DNA of 64,000 nucleotides from Deltaproteobacteria bacterium (GTDB lineage: Bacteria > Desulfobacterota > GWC2-55-46): contig JACOUO010000029.1 of assembly GCA_016177845.1 (NCBI GenBank), positions 1-64,000 on the forward strand, read 5' to 3'. Within the stretch, counting starts at the first letter, position 1. The number at the start of each line of letters is the position of its first letter. The notes under the pieces are model-generated. The model did not search any database and had not been told where the DNA came from. It saw only the letters and a program-made list of their open reading frames with translations. Of this stretch, positions 1 through 7,802 are shown in pieces. The position numbers were made by a program, and so were the translations under genes.

Positions 1-7
1 AGGATTA

Positions 8-1078
8 ATGGGACTTTTTAAGAGAGACCAGGTCTGGTGGATGAGATTCAGCTATAACGGCAAGCAGATAAGGCAATCCACAGGGGCAACTGATAAGAAG
101 CTTGCGGAAAAGATCCATGCAAAGGTTCTAACTCAAATCACGGAGGGCAAGTGGTTTGATGTTGATGAAGGCAAAAAGAGAACTTTTCTGGAGCTTGCAG
201 AAAAATATGAGGCTACAGAGTTCAAGGAGCTTAAAAGCTGGCAATCAGTTAAAAGCTATCTTAATGGTTTAAAAGCCTTCTTTGGCCCATATATGCTTTC
301 AGAGATTAACCCTGCTGTTATAGATGAATTCAAGCAGAAAAGGAAAACTGAGGGCGTAAAATCCGCAACCATAGTTAGGCAATTGAATATCCTTAAACGG
401 ATGTTCAATCTTGCCAAAAAGCGTTGGATGTGGATTAAAGAGGTTCCGCCTATTGAGATGGTAGCAAGGGCTGATAAAAAGCGGCTCAGGTATCTGTCCT
501 TTGAGGATTATCACAAGCTTCTTAATGTCTGTGAAGGATGGCTAAAGGGTGTCGTAACCATAGCCGCATGGACAGGATTAAGGCAGGGCAATATCCTTAA
601 TCTTAAAAGAAATCAGGTAAATCTGTTTGCGAGGACTATCAAGGTAGATGCCTCTGACACTAAAAATGGAGAGCACCTGATAATCCCTATAGCAGAACCT
701 GCTTTTCTGGTCTTAAAAGAGGCTCTAAAGGTAACCCATATCAAAAGCCAATATGCTCTTTGCAAGCCTGAGGGAACTCCTTATTATAAAATGGAAGTCC
801 ATAGGGCTTTTAAAGAGGCTTTAGAAAAGGCCGGGATTGAGGATTTCAGGTTTCATGATCTGAGGCATTGTTTCGCCTCTTGGAACCGTCAAGCGGGGGT
901 TGATCTTGATACCCTTGCAGACCTCATGGGGCACAAGGATACCCGAATGACGAGACGGTATGCCCATATAGGGCCTGTTCACCTTGCCAGCGCGGTAGGA
1001 CTGCTTGAGAAGAGCTACAAGGCATTTAGCACAAATTTAGCACAGTCCAATGAAAAAGGGCTACAGCAAATGCCGTAA
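8..1078 (+). CDS. Tyrosine recombinase (phage/island-type integrase)
   Basis: Site-specific recombinase of the tyrosine (lambda integrase) family, 356 aa. An N-terminal arm-binding/SAM-like region (about 1-150) is followed by the catalytic domain. The active-site residues are visible: Arg192 in TGLRQGN, His283 and Arg286 in HDLRH, His309 in MGHKD, and the nucleophile Tyr318 in RRYAH. The protein looks intact and should act on DNA in the cytoplasm to integrate or excise an element. The start has AGGAT just upstream of the ATG. The gene ends 14 bp before the 3' (CCA) end of a tRNA-Glu gene, the usual position for an integrase whose attachment site is the tRNA 3' end. The element itself would extend to the left, outside this window. 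The family assignment is firm; which element it belongs to cannot be seen. Confidence 0.93.
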   Translation: MGLFKRDQVWWMRFSYNGKQIRQSTGATDKKLAEKIHAKVLTQITEGKWFDVDEGKKRTFLELAEKYEATEFKELKSWQSVKSYLNGLKAFFGPYMLSEINPAVIDEFKQKRKTEGVKSATIVRQLNILKRMFNLAKKRWMWIKEVPPIEMVARADKKRLRYLSFEDYHKLLNVCEGWLKGVVTIAAWTGLRQGNILNLKRNQVNLFARTIKVDASDTKNGEHLIIPIAEPAFLVLKEALKVTHIKSQYALCKPEGTPYYKMEVHRAFKEALEKAGIEDFRFHDLRHCFASWNRQAGVDLDTLADLMGHKDTRMTRRYAHIGPVHLASAVGLLEKSYKAFSTNLAQSNEKGLQQMP

Positions 1079-1092
1079 CCCTTTGATTTACT

Positions 1093-1168
1093 TGGCGTCC
1101 CCACGGGGATTCGAACCCCGGTTACCGCCGTGAAAGGGCGATGTCCTTGGCCTCTAGACGATGGGGAC
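1093..1168 (-). tRNA. tRNA-Glu (anticodon TTC)
   Basis: The minus strand folds as a complete 76-nt cloverleaf including an encoded CCA. The 7-bp acceptor stem begins GTCCCCA, the anticodon loop is CTTTCAC with anticodon TTC, and the T arm contains GGTTCGAATCC. It closely resembles E. coli tRNA-Glu. Its 3' end faces the integrase gene, so it is the likely attachment site of the neighbouring element, and it appears to have been kept complete. Confidence 0.97.
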
Positions 1169-1185
1169 CTGAATTTTCTATTACT

Positions 1186-1261
1186 TGGTGAGCCGCCCGG
1201 GACTCGAACCCGGGGCCACCTCATTAAAAGTGAGATGCTCTACCAACTGAGCTAGCGGCTC
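1186..1261 (-). tRNA. tRNA-Lys (anticodon TTT)
   Basis: The minus strand gives a 76-nt cloverleaf with encoded CCA. The acceptor stem GAGCCGC pairs with GCGGCTC, the anticodon loop is CTTTTAA (anticodon TTT), and the T loop contains GGTTCGAGTCC. It lies 17 bp upstream (in transcript order) of tRNA-Glu, so the two are probably co-transcribed as Lys-Glu. Confidence 0.97.
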
Positions 1262-1470
1262 GAACCCGGTTTGCGGAACCAAAAACCAAATAACCTGGAA
1301 TAAGTACCACAACCGAAAAATGTTGTCAAACCTAAAATCAGGATTTTTCAAAATATTTGCAAAATCAGCTCCCCACGCTATAAAATGGCAGGGATTTTAA
1401 TGCGCTTTCCTTTATATTGACACGCCCTTAAAAGGGCCGCCTCACAGAGTACCCGATAAAAAGTGATCTT

Positions 1471-1887
1471 TTAGACCAAATCTTCCATGCCATGCGCCTT
1501 TCTAAGGCACTCAAGAGTATCTCTTACGGTCTTTCTCCTTATATGCTTAAGCATCAGGTGCACTCCGCAGACAAAATCGTCCTGCTCCTTTTTTTTAAGG
1601 CTCCTGTAGAGCTTCAGCAGGAGTTCCTCCGGGCAAGGGGTCGAATTCTCGATAATATTGCCCCTGAAGCTGAAGAAATAAGACGGATCTTTATCCATGG
1701 CGCGGGATATCTTAAGCCACTCGTCCGTGGTTATGGGTATATCTCCCCTCTCCTTGCGGACATAAGTAGTCCTGTCTATCCCGAGATATCTGGCCAGGGC
1801 TTCCTGCCTCAGGGCCTGCTCTTCGCGCAGTTGCTTGAGCCGTTCCAATATTTCTTTAGTAGTCAGTATCAAGTAGCTATCCCGCAT
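1471..1887 (-). CDS. XRE-family helix-turn-helix transcriptional regulator
   Basis: Small DNA-binding protein of 138 aa. Residues about 12-68 form a Cro/C1-type (XRE) helix-turn-helix: KQLREEQALRQEALARYLGI followed by a recognition helix around DRTTYVRKERG. The C-terminal 70 residues are charged and match no domain I know. I chose the ATG at 1887; a TTG lies one codon earlier. Upstream is a plausible minus-strand promoter (TTGCTG, 16 nt, TAATAC) whose -10 box is bracketed by two TTGACG repeats, which suggests autorepression. It lies between the tRNA pair and a HEPN protein, next to an integrase, so it may be accessory. The regulator class is clear; its targets are unknown. Confidence 0.8.
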   Translation of the reverse strand: MRDSYLILTTKEILERLKQLREEQALRQEALARYLGIDRTTYVRKERGDIPITTDEWLKISRAMDKDPSYFFSFRGNIIENSTPCPEELLLKLYRSLKKKEQDDFVCGVHLMLKHIRRKTVRDTLECLRKAHGMEDLV

Positions 1888-1941
1888 CAATCCAAATCAA
1901 TCACCAAAGGAAATAAAAACACTGAAACAACGAAGGCGCGG

Positions 1942-1975
1942 TTGACGGTATTATTTGACGAACTCAATTCAGCAA
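1942..1975 (-). promoter_or_regulatory. Predicted promoter/operator of the XRE regulator
   Basis: On the minus strand a -35-like TTGCTG (1970-1975) and a -10 TAATAC (1948-1953) are separated by 16 nt. The plus strand carries TTGACG at 1942-1947 and again at 1955-1960, directly flanking the -10 box. Paired repeats over a -10 are the usual layout of an autoregulatory XRE operator. The boxes are read by eye only. Confidence 0.4.
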
Positions 1976-2071
1976 TAACACAATGATTTTATAAAAAGGC
2001 CTATCGGCAGGCTAAATCCAAAAGGAACAGGAGGGGCTCATGCGGATGGATTGAGACCACTTCTGGCCCAA

Positions 2072-2500
2072 TCAGAATTTTATGATTCTCCTCAGAAAAT
2101 CCTTGACCTCAAGAACGAATTCCCTTGCTTGATAAATGCGAAGCAAGGCCTCGCTTTCAGCATAATCAAGAGATGTATTGACCATCCATTCTTCTCTGGC
2201 TTCCTTAAGCCTGCTTACCAGAGGGTCTACCTTGCTGTTTAACTTGTTCAGTACGGATGTAAAATGGACAAGGGCCTCTTTCTGCTGAATCCCGGCTGTG
2301 AGATATGCCGCAATGGTTGCATGCACAGCCGAATAATAAGCAATGGTGACGCACGGATTATACAAGCCGTTCTTATGAAGAAGTTCTGCCGCCTGAAGGA
2401 ACTCCTCGGCTTTTTTCATCTCATTTCTAATTTTATCCCGTTTTCTCGGATCCAAGAACAAAACTCCATTCCGCTTTCTTTCACTTAAAACTGTAACCAT
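2072..2500 (-). CDS. HEPN-domain protein (orphan)
   Basis: A 142-aa, mostly alpha-helical protein. The core around residues 28-135 has the HEPN-fold signature: KKAEEFLQAAELL, then YYSAVHATIAAYL, then a late DYAESE segment. HEPN proteins are often nucleic-acid-acting toxins or RNases paired with an MNT nucleotidyltransferase, or accessory subunits. I see no MNT partner on either side and no clear R-x4-6-H ribonuclease motif, so an active toxin role is not supported. It stands alone between the XRE regulator and lptF, near an integrase and tRNA genes, which fits accessory DNA. Function unknown; the family call rests on the motif pattern. Confidence 0.65.
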   Translation of the reverse strand: MVTVLSERKRNGVLFLDPRKRDKIRNEMKKAEEFLQAAELLHKNGLYNPCVTIAYYSAVHATIAAYLTAGIQQKEALVHFTSVLNKLNSKVDPLVSRLKEAREEWMVNTSLDYAESEALLRIYQAREFVLEVKDFLRRIIKF

Positions 2501-2797
2501 TTACCGTGGGCGCGCTCTTCCAGATTTTCACTACGGCTACAACTCAAGAAGATAAGCCTGTTTAAAATCATCTTTTTAAATACCGTAAAAAACCAAGCAT
2601 GTCAAACAATATGACACGGCAATTGCCGCACTCCAGGGCTTAAGCCTTGAAAGCGTCAAAAATACAGCCGTACTGACTTGATTCCATTTATGGACCGCAT
2701 CAGGCAATCACTCACTTTATCGGCCAATTTGCGCCTTTTCTTGAATGAAAACACAGCTCTCAAAAAAACATTAAATAATATTTATAATAATTTCACA
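2501..2797. other. Intergenic region between the HEPN gene and the lptF promoter
   Basis: No gene is supported here. It holds the divergent upstream regions of the HEPN gene (minus) and lptF (plus). The one structured element I see is a 17-bp inverted repeat, TGTCA-N7-TGACA, at 2600-2616, about 100 bp upstream of the HEPN start, which could be an operator. The stretch 2735-2797 is AT-rich. Confidence 0.4.
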
Positions 2798-2826
2798 TTG
2801 TCGCCAAAAAATCTTTATAGTATTAT
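2798..2826 (+). promoter_or_regulatory. Predicted sigma-70 promoter of lptF, abutting the start codon
   Basis: TTGTCG (2798-2803), a 17-nt spacer, then TATTAT (2821-2826). The expected start of transcription, about 7 nt downstream, coincides with the ATG at 2834. No Shine-Dalgarno sequence precedes that ATG, so the message may be leaderless. Confidence 0.45.
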
Positions 2827-2833
2827 CTATACA

Positions 2834-4006
2834 ATGCCAACGATTATAAGCAGATACATTTTCAGGGAAATCGCAGTACCTTTCCTTTTAAGCCTTACGA
2901 TACTTACCGTTACCGCGCTTCTAAGCAAGGTTATTAAGCTTATCGAGCTGATGGTAACACATGGCATCGGTGCATCCTTTATATTCTGGTTCATAGTCTC
3001 GGTAATTCCCTCTTTCCTTATCTATACAATCCCTATCTCATTCCTTATAGGCACACTTGTAGCATTTACAAGGCTCAGTTCTGACAGTGAGATAACCGCC
3101 ATGAAGGCATCGGGCTTAAGCCTCTTCTCCATTATGAGGCCCGTACTCTTTCTGGCGCTTTTAGCTTATCTTGCCAGCATTTCGGTTACTCTATATCTGT
3201 TCCCATGGGGCAATGCCAGCGTAAAGAAGCTACTCTTTGAGGCTGCGAAGTCAAAGCTCGTCTCCGGCATTGAGGAGAAAACCTTTTATGACCGCTTCAA
3301 GGGAGTGGTGCTTTATGTCGACCACCTCATACCAAAGACAGGAGAGATGGAGGGCATCTTTATCTCTCAGGGAGGGGCCGGGGGCGGGGAATCAAATATC
3401 TTCTTTGCGCAAAGGGGTGTATTTTCACCATCTACCGAGGAGTTCACCGTATATCTGAAGCTCGACAACGGCACCATCCACAGAAAGACTGAAAATAACG
3501 GCGCATATCATATTGCTGAATTCTCATCATATATACTTGAGCTTGGCTTTACAGGGGACGGCCCTGCCAACATCTCTGATAAGCCGAACAGGGAGCTGTA
3601 TCTAAATGAACTAAGGGACAGGATAGAGCTTATTGCCATAAAGGGAGAGGATACCGCCCCATACAAGATAGACCTTCATAAGAGATTTGCCCTGCCTGCC
3701 TCTATCTTCGTATTCGCCCTGCTGGGCGTGCCTCTCGGCATCCAGAAGATAAGGGCGGCAAGGTTTACCGGCTTCAGTGTCGCATTAGGGGTTGTGCTCA
3801 TTTATTATGTTGTATCCACCGCCTTTGAGGCATTAGGAGAAAACGGGGTCATAGACCCTATTCTTTCGGTATGGAGCTCGAATATTATCTTCCTTATAGC
3901 CGGAGCCTACATCTTCTCCAAGGCTGCAAAAGACTCGCCCATCGACATTCTGTCATGGGTTGACAGAGTAAGCCCCAAGGTCGTCAGAAAAAAGAAACAG
4001 AAATAA
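2834..4006 (+). CDS. lptF: LPS export ABC transporter permease LptF
   Basis: Inner-membrane permease of the LptB2FG transporter, which extracts lipopolysaccharide and passes it to the LptC-LptA bridge. Family LptF/LptG (YjgP/YjgQ), 390 aa from this start. The layout is typical: N-terminal membrane helices (about 10-120 here) with the family motif SSDSEITAMKASGLSLF, a periplasmic beta-jellyroll domain in the middle, then C-terminal helices. I prefer the ATG at 2834 because the protein then begins MPTIISRYIFREI like other family members; an upstream ATG at 2678 would add 52 atypical residues. lptG follows after 31 bp, so the two are an operon and both halves of the heterodimer are present. LptB, LptC and LptA are not in this window. 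Confidence 0.9.
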   Translation: MPTIISRYIFREIAVPFLLSLTILTVTALLSKVIKLIELMVTHGIGASFIFWFIVSVIPSFLIYTIPISFLIGTLVAFTRLSSDSEITAMKASGLSLFSIMRPVLFLALLAYLASISVTLYLFPWGNASVKKLLFEAAKSKLVSGIEEKTFYDRFKGVVLYVDHLIPKTGEMEGIFISQGGAGGGESNIFFAQRGVFSPSTEEFTVYLKLDNGTIHRKTENNGAYHIAEFSSYILELGFTGDGPANISDKPNRELYLNELRDRIELIAIKGEDTAPYKIDLHKRFALPASIFVFALLGVPLGIQKIRAARFTGFSVALGVVLIYYVVSTAFEALGENGVIDPILSVWSSNIIFLIAGAYIFSKAAKDSPIDILSWVDRVSPKVVRKKKQK

Positions 4007-4037
4007 ACCCGGCCCTTTCCGGCCATAAAATTTTAAA

Positions 4038-5111
4038 ATGAAAATACTTGAAAAATACATAATCTCCGAATTCACAAAGCTGCTGATAATATCGGTATTG
4101 TCCTTTATCGTCCTGTTCATAATGGTAGACCTGTTTGAGAATATGGACAATCTGATGAAGTATAATGTCCCGATACTGGCCAGCTTTGTATTCTTCCTTT
4201 ATAAAGTGCCGTTCATAATCGGGCAAGTCTCTCCCATTGCCGTTCTTGTTGCCGTGCTTCTGTCCCTTGGCCTGTTTTCAAAACACGGTGAGATCACCGC
4301 AATGAAGGCGGGAGGCATCCGCCTTCTCAGGGTTCTCGCCCCTCTGCTTGCGTTCGGCATAGGCATCAGCCTGTTCGTAATATTCATCAATGAGTACATC
4401 ACGCCTACCGCCCTCAAGAAGGTCGATACTTTCAGGAAGGAATGGTTCGGCATTCAAGGCAGTTCTTTCGGAAAAGAAGGCGTATGGCTTAAGACCAACA
4501 AAGGCATCATTAACATTAAGCAGGTCGACCTCACGAAAAACCAGCTAAACGGAGTTACATATTACATTATAGAAAAGCCTTTCGTGGTAAAGAAGCGCAT
4601 TCAGGCAAGAAAGGCTGAATGGAAAAACAATCAATGGATTGCGGATTCAGCGTTTATCTGGAACTTTACCGAAAGGGGAGAGGCCTTTAAATCAGAGGCG
4701 TCTGATGTGCTGCTTGAGGGAATAGTAGAGCCTGTCGACCTTGCAAATGTGGAGAACATCCATAAGAACATGAGCTTTGGCGAACTCAGGGAATATGTAA
4801 AAAGCCTTGAGGACGACGGCTATGAAGCAACCAAATACAAAATAGACCTATACGGCAAGCTTGCCTTCCCGATAGTCAACTTCATAATGGTGCTTGTCGG
4901 CATCTCATTTGCCCTTAAAACGGGCCGCCACAGCGGAATAGCCGCAGGAGTAGGCCTGAGCATAGTAATAGCATTCAGCTATTGGGTGGTCTTCGCGTTG
5001 ACGAAATCCCTCGGGCAAAGCGGCATGGTCCCGCCCATGCTTGCGGCATTCTTCCCTGACATGCTGTTTTTCGCCATCGGCGCGCTCATGTTCGGTTATG
5101 TGAGGCAATGA
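4038..5111 (+). CDS. lptG: LPS export ABC transporter permease LptG
   Basis: Second permease of the LptB2FG lipopolysaccharide exporter, 357 aa. It starts with the family-typical MKILEKYIISEFTKLL, has N-terminal helices with the coupling segment HGEITAMKAGGIRLL, a soluble periplasmic domain (about 130-260), and C-terminal helices from about 275 to the end (ALKTGRHSGIAAGVG). It lies directly downstream of lptF and ends at a hairpin shared with the converging aspS. The F/G assignment rests on gene order and the more LptG-like N-terminus; the family is certain. Confidence 0.9.
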   Translation: MKILEKYIISEFTKLLIISVLSFIVLFIMVDLFENMDNLMKYNVPILASFVFFLYKVPFIIGQVSPIAVLVAVLLSLGLFSKHGEITAMKAGGIRLLRVLAPLLAFGIGISLFVIFINEYITPTALKKVDTFRKEWFGIQGSSFGKEGVWLKTNKGIINIKQVDLTKNQLNGVTYYIIEKPFVVKKRIQARKAEWKNNQWIADSAFIWNFTERGEAFKSEASDVLLEGIVEPVDLANVENIHKNMSFGELREYVKSLEDDGYEATKYKIDLYGKLAFPIVNFIMVLVGISFALKTGRHSGIAAGVGLSIVIAFSYWVVFALTKSLGQSGMVPPMLAAFFPDMLFFAIGALMFGYVRQ

Positions 5112-5205
5112 AGCAGGATTCTCATGTAAAAAGTTTTTGTATTTTAATTAAACCCCAACGGCTTTTTGCAAAAACTCAAAATAAAGAAAATTTATCAATA
5201 AATAA

Positions 5206-5237
5206 AAAACGGCGGAAGAACTCTCTCCCGCCGTTTT
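5206..5237. terminator. Bidirectional intrinsic terminator between lptG and aspS
   Basis: A perfect 10-bp stem, AAAACGGCGG pairing with CCGCCGTTTT, with a 12-nt loop. It carries T-tracts on both strands and sits between convergent genes, so it can end transcription from either side. Confidence 0.85.
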
Positions 5238-5260
5238 CAGTTATATGCTCCGAACTCCCT

Positions 5261-7069
5261 TTAAGCCTTTGCAGGTGCCTCCGCCTTTTTCGGCACAGCA
5301 ATCCTTATAAAAATCTCATCAAGCTGCTTCTGGTCTACTGTTGACGGGGCATCGCTCATAACATCGGTTGCCTTCTGCGTCTTGGGGAAGGCGATGACAT
5401 CCCTGATGGACTCAGAGCCGGTCATGATTGCCATTATCCTATCAAGGCCGAATGCGATACCGCCGTGAGGAGGCGTGCCGTACTTAAGCGCCTCAAGGAG
5501 GAAGCCGAACCTTTCCTGCGCTTCTTCAAGCTTGATGCCAAGTTTCTCAAACACCTTTGCCTGCACATCGCTCCTGTGTATCCTTATGGAGCCGCCGCCA
5601 ATCTCGCTTCCGTTAAGTACAAGGTCATATGCCTTTGCCCTTACCTTGAGCGTGTCTGTATCAAGCTTCTCCAGGTCCTCATCCATGGGCGCGGTGAACG
5701 GGTGATGAACCGCCACATACCTCTTTTCAGCGTCATCATAATCGAGCATGGGGAACTCTGTCACCCAGACAAAGTTGAAGCCTTCTTTGGGTATGAGCCC
5801 AAGCCTGTTGCCGATATTGAGCCTGAGCCTTCCAAGGACAGTATTGGCAATTGATGGCTTATCAGCCGCGAACAGGAGGAGGTCTCCTGTTGAAGCCTCA
5901 AGTATTGTTGCGATATCCTGCCTTTCAACATCGGTCAGGAACTTGGCTATCGGGGATTGCCAGCCCTCTTCTGTTATCTTTACCCACGCAAGGCCTTTGG
6001 CGCCGAAAGACACAGCTATCTCGGTTAAGTCATCAAGGTCTTTCCTTGAAAAACCTGCTCCGCCCTTTACGCAGACCGCCTTTATCACTCCGCCTTTAGC
6101 GGCAGCGTCATTGAACACCTTAAAGCCTGAGCCCTTAAGCATCTCGGTCAAGTCCTTAAGCTCAAGGCCGAACCTGACATCAGGGTTATCAACCCCGAAC
6201 CTGCCAACAGCCTCAGCGTAGGTAAGCCTCGGGAAAGGAGGATTGAGGTCAAGGCCAAGCCCTTCCCTGAATATACGGACAACAAGGCCCTCCATCATCT
6301 TCATTACATCTTCCCTGTCAACAAAGCTCATCTCAGCGTCTATCTGGGTGAACTCGGGCTGGCGGTCAGCTCTGAGGTCTTCGTCCCTGAAGCACTTGAC
6401 TATCTGAAAGTACCTGTCAAAGCCGGATATCATCAGTATCTGCTTAAAGAGCTGCGGAGACTGGGGGAGCGCGTAGAACTGGCCAGGATTGACCCTGCTC
6501 GGAACAAGATAGTCCCTCGCTCCTTCAGGCGTGCTCTTGGTCAGCACCGGCGTTTCTATTTCAAGGAAACCGTTCTCCGTAAGATAGTTTCGTGTTGCCA
6601 TGGCGACCTTGTGCCTTAAGATGAGCTTATTCTGGAGAGGCGCCCTCCTTAAGTCAAGGTAACGGTACTTAAGCCTTGTCATCTCTGCGACATCGGTCTC
6701 ATCCTCTATCATAAAAGGAAGTGTAGCGGCGTCATTTAAAACCCTGAGCTCAGCAACGGCAACTTCCACCTGGCCTGTTTTGAGGTTGGGGTTTTCTGTG
6801 CCCTCAGGCCTCTTCTGGACAATGCCTTTGACAGCCAGCACAAACTCATTCCTTATATCGTGAGCCTTATCATGGACTTCATTGGATGCTTCGGGATTGA
6901 ATACAAGCTGGACGAGGCCGCTGCGGTCCCTTAAATCTACAAAGATAAGCCCTCCGTGATCCCTTCTGCGCTGGACCCATCCCATAAGGATAAGAGTTTG
7001 ACCATTTTGGGCGGATGATACATCTGCGCAGTAACAGCTTCTCCGCCAGCTTCCCATTTTTTCTAACAA
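5261..7069 (-). CDS. aspS: Aspartate--tRNA ligase (probably non-discriminating, Asp/Asn)
   Basis: Class II aminoacyl-tRNA synthetase, 602 aa, the normal length for a bacterial AspRS with a GAD insert. The N-terminal OB fold contains [11 protein letters not shown]; motif 2 is [21 protein letters not shown]; motif 3 is near AFGLDRI; the GAD domain lies around 290-410. The start is a TTG with a strong GGAGGG six nt upstream, which decides it over the ATG four codons later. His38 in RRRDHGG and Gly90 in RPEGTENPN are the residues found in non-discriminating bacterial AspRS, whereas E. coli has Leu and a different residue there. It may therefore also charge tRNA-Asn, needing GatCAB, which is not seen here. 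Confidence 0.95.
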   Translation of the reverse strand: MLEKMGSWRRSCYCADVSSAQNGQTLILMGWVQRRRDHGGLIFVDLRDRSGLVQLVFNPEASNEVHDKAHDIRNEFVLAVKGIVQKRPEGTENPNLKTGQVEVAVAELRVLNDAATLPFMIEDETDVAEMTRLKYRYLDLRRAPLQNKLILRHKVAMATRNYLTENGFLEIETPVLTKSTPEGARDYLVPSRVNPGQFYALPQSPQLFKQILMISGFDRYFQIVKCFRDEDLRADRQPEFTQIDAEMSFVDREDVMKMMEGLVVRIFREGLGLDLNPPFPRLTYAEAVGRFGVDNPDVRFGLELKDLTEMLKGSGFKVFNDAAAKGGVIKAVCVKGGAGFSRKDLDDLTEIAVSFGAKGLAWVKITEEGWQSPIAKFLTDVERQDIATILEASTGDLLLFAADKPSIANTVLGRLRLNIGNRLGLIPKEGFNFVWVTEFPMLDYDDAEKRYVAVHHPFTAPMDEDLEKLDTDTLKVRAKAYDLVLNGSEIGGGSIRIHRSDVQAKVFEKLGIKLEEAQERFGFLLEALKYGTPPHGGIAFGLDRIMAIMTGSESIRDVIAFPKTQKATDVMSDAPSTVDQKQLDEIFIRIAVPKKAEAPAKA

Positions 7070-7293
7070 GTTGAGCCCTCCGTAAAAATTTTAGTGATTA
7101 AGGTTGTAAGTACGAAAAATTAGGTTATTATTATAACTAATATAATTAAAAAAATAAATCCCGCTAAAAAAAGCAGAAATTTTTCCTTGGCTAAAATCCT
7201 CGGAAAATACCGAAAATAAAGAGGATTTGCTTTTATAACACATCCTTTTGCGCTTTTCAATTTATTAGAATTTTCGGAAAGTAAATTTTTAGC
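7070..7293. other. AT-rich intergenic region between divergent aspS and the cytochrome operon
   Basis: No gene seen. It should hold the aspS promoter on the minus strand: a TATAAT (plus-strand ATTATA at 7130-7135) lies about 60 bp upstream of the aspS TTG, in a run rich in A and T, with only a weak -35 match. The right part leads into the cytochrome promoter at 7294. Confidence 0.35.
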
Positions 7294-7324
7294 TTGACAG
7301 AAGCTATGTAGAACGGGCTATAAT
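7294..7324 (+). promoter_or_regulatory. Predicted sigma-70 promoter of the cytochrome operon
   Basis: Perfect consensus boxes TTGACA (7294-7299) and TATAAT (7319-7324), separated by a rather long 19-nt spacer. Transcription would start about 55 bp before the first cytochrome ATG, which has AAGGAGG upstream. Confidence 0.6.
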
Positions 7325-7388
7325 TGCAACAATTATAACCCAAAAACTCCACAAAAAGTCGGGTAAAAACATTACAAGGAGGCAATCA

Positions 7389-7766
7389 ATGAAGAGAACT
7401 CGCTTCTGGATTCTCCTCCTGACTTGTATCGGTATCGCTGGTGGTCTGTTCGCGGCAAACACAGGCCATGCAGAATACGGGGACATCGTCCTGAATAGCA
7501 AGTCGGAGAGTATGGAAAAGGCAGGTGTGAACCCAGTCGTGTTCCCACACTGGTTTCACAGGATCAGATTCAAATGTAAGGTTTGCCACGAAGACATATT
7601 CATCATCAAGAAGGGCGCCAACGACATCAACATGGCCGCCATCATGAACGGTGAATTCTGCGGCAAATGCCACAACGGTCTTACAGCATGGGAACCACTG
7701 TACTGCGATAGGTGCCATTCATACGCACCCGGCGGAACTGCACCGGCTGCATCACCGGCAAGGTAA
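7389..7766 (+). CDS. Secreted triheme c-type cytochrome (c7-like), first of three
   Basis: A 125-aa periplasmic electron-transfer protein. A signal peptide (about 1-28, basic start then a hydrophobic run, ending ...GHA) precedes a small domain with three heme-binding CxxCH motifs: CKVCH, CGKCH and CDRCH. The segment FPHWFH supplies candidate axial histidines. Three hemes in about 90 residues with this spacing match the triheme cytochrome c7 / c(7)-type domain family. It is the first of three related genes in a row with a good ribosome site (AAGGAGG). It shares a SMxKAGVxPVxFPH stretch with the third protein, so those two look like duplicates. Electron partners and redox role are unknown. Confidence 0.88.
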   Translation: MKRTRFWILLLTCIGIAGGLFAANTGHAEYGDIVLNSKSESMEKAGVNPVVFPHWFHRIRFKCKVCHEDIFIIKKGANDINMAAIMNGEFCGKCHNGLTAWEPLYCDRCHSYAPGGTAPAASPAR

Positions 7767-7802
7767 TACCACTATCTCGTTATCGGAAAGGAGGCAATTT
7801 TA

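Noticed and set aside
1492-1986. Long plus-strand reading frame opposite the XRE regulator
   Set aside because: It is the antisense of a gene with a clear helix-turn-helix; its own translation shows no domain.
2678-2833. Upstream ATG for lptF
   Set aside because: It would add 52 residues unlike any LptF and would translate through the predicted promoter.
5108-5344. Short plus-strand frame after lptG
   Set aside because: It runs through the bidirectional terminator into antisense aspS and has no ribosome site.
5748-6221. 157-aa plus-strand frame within aspS
   Set aside because: Antisense shadow of a conserved tRNA synthetase; Ser/Pro-rich and featureless.
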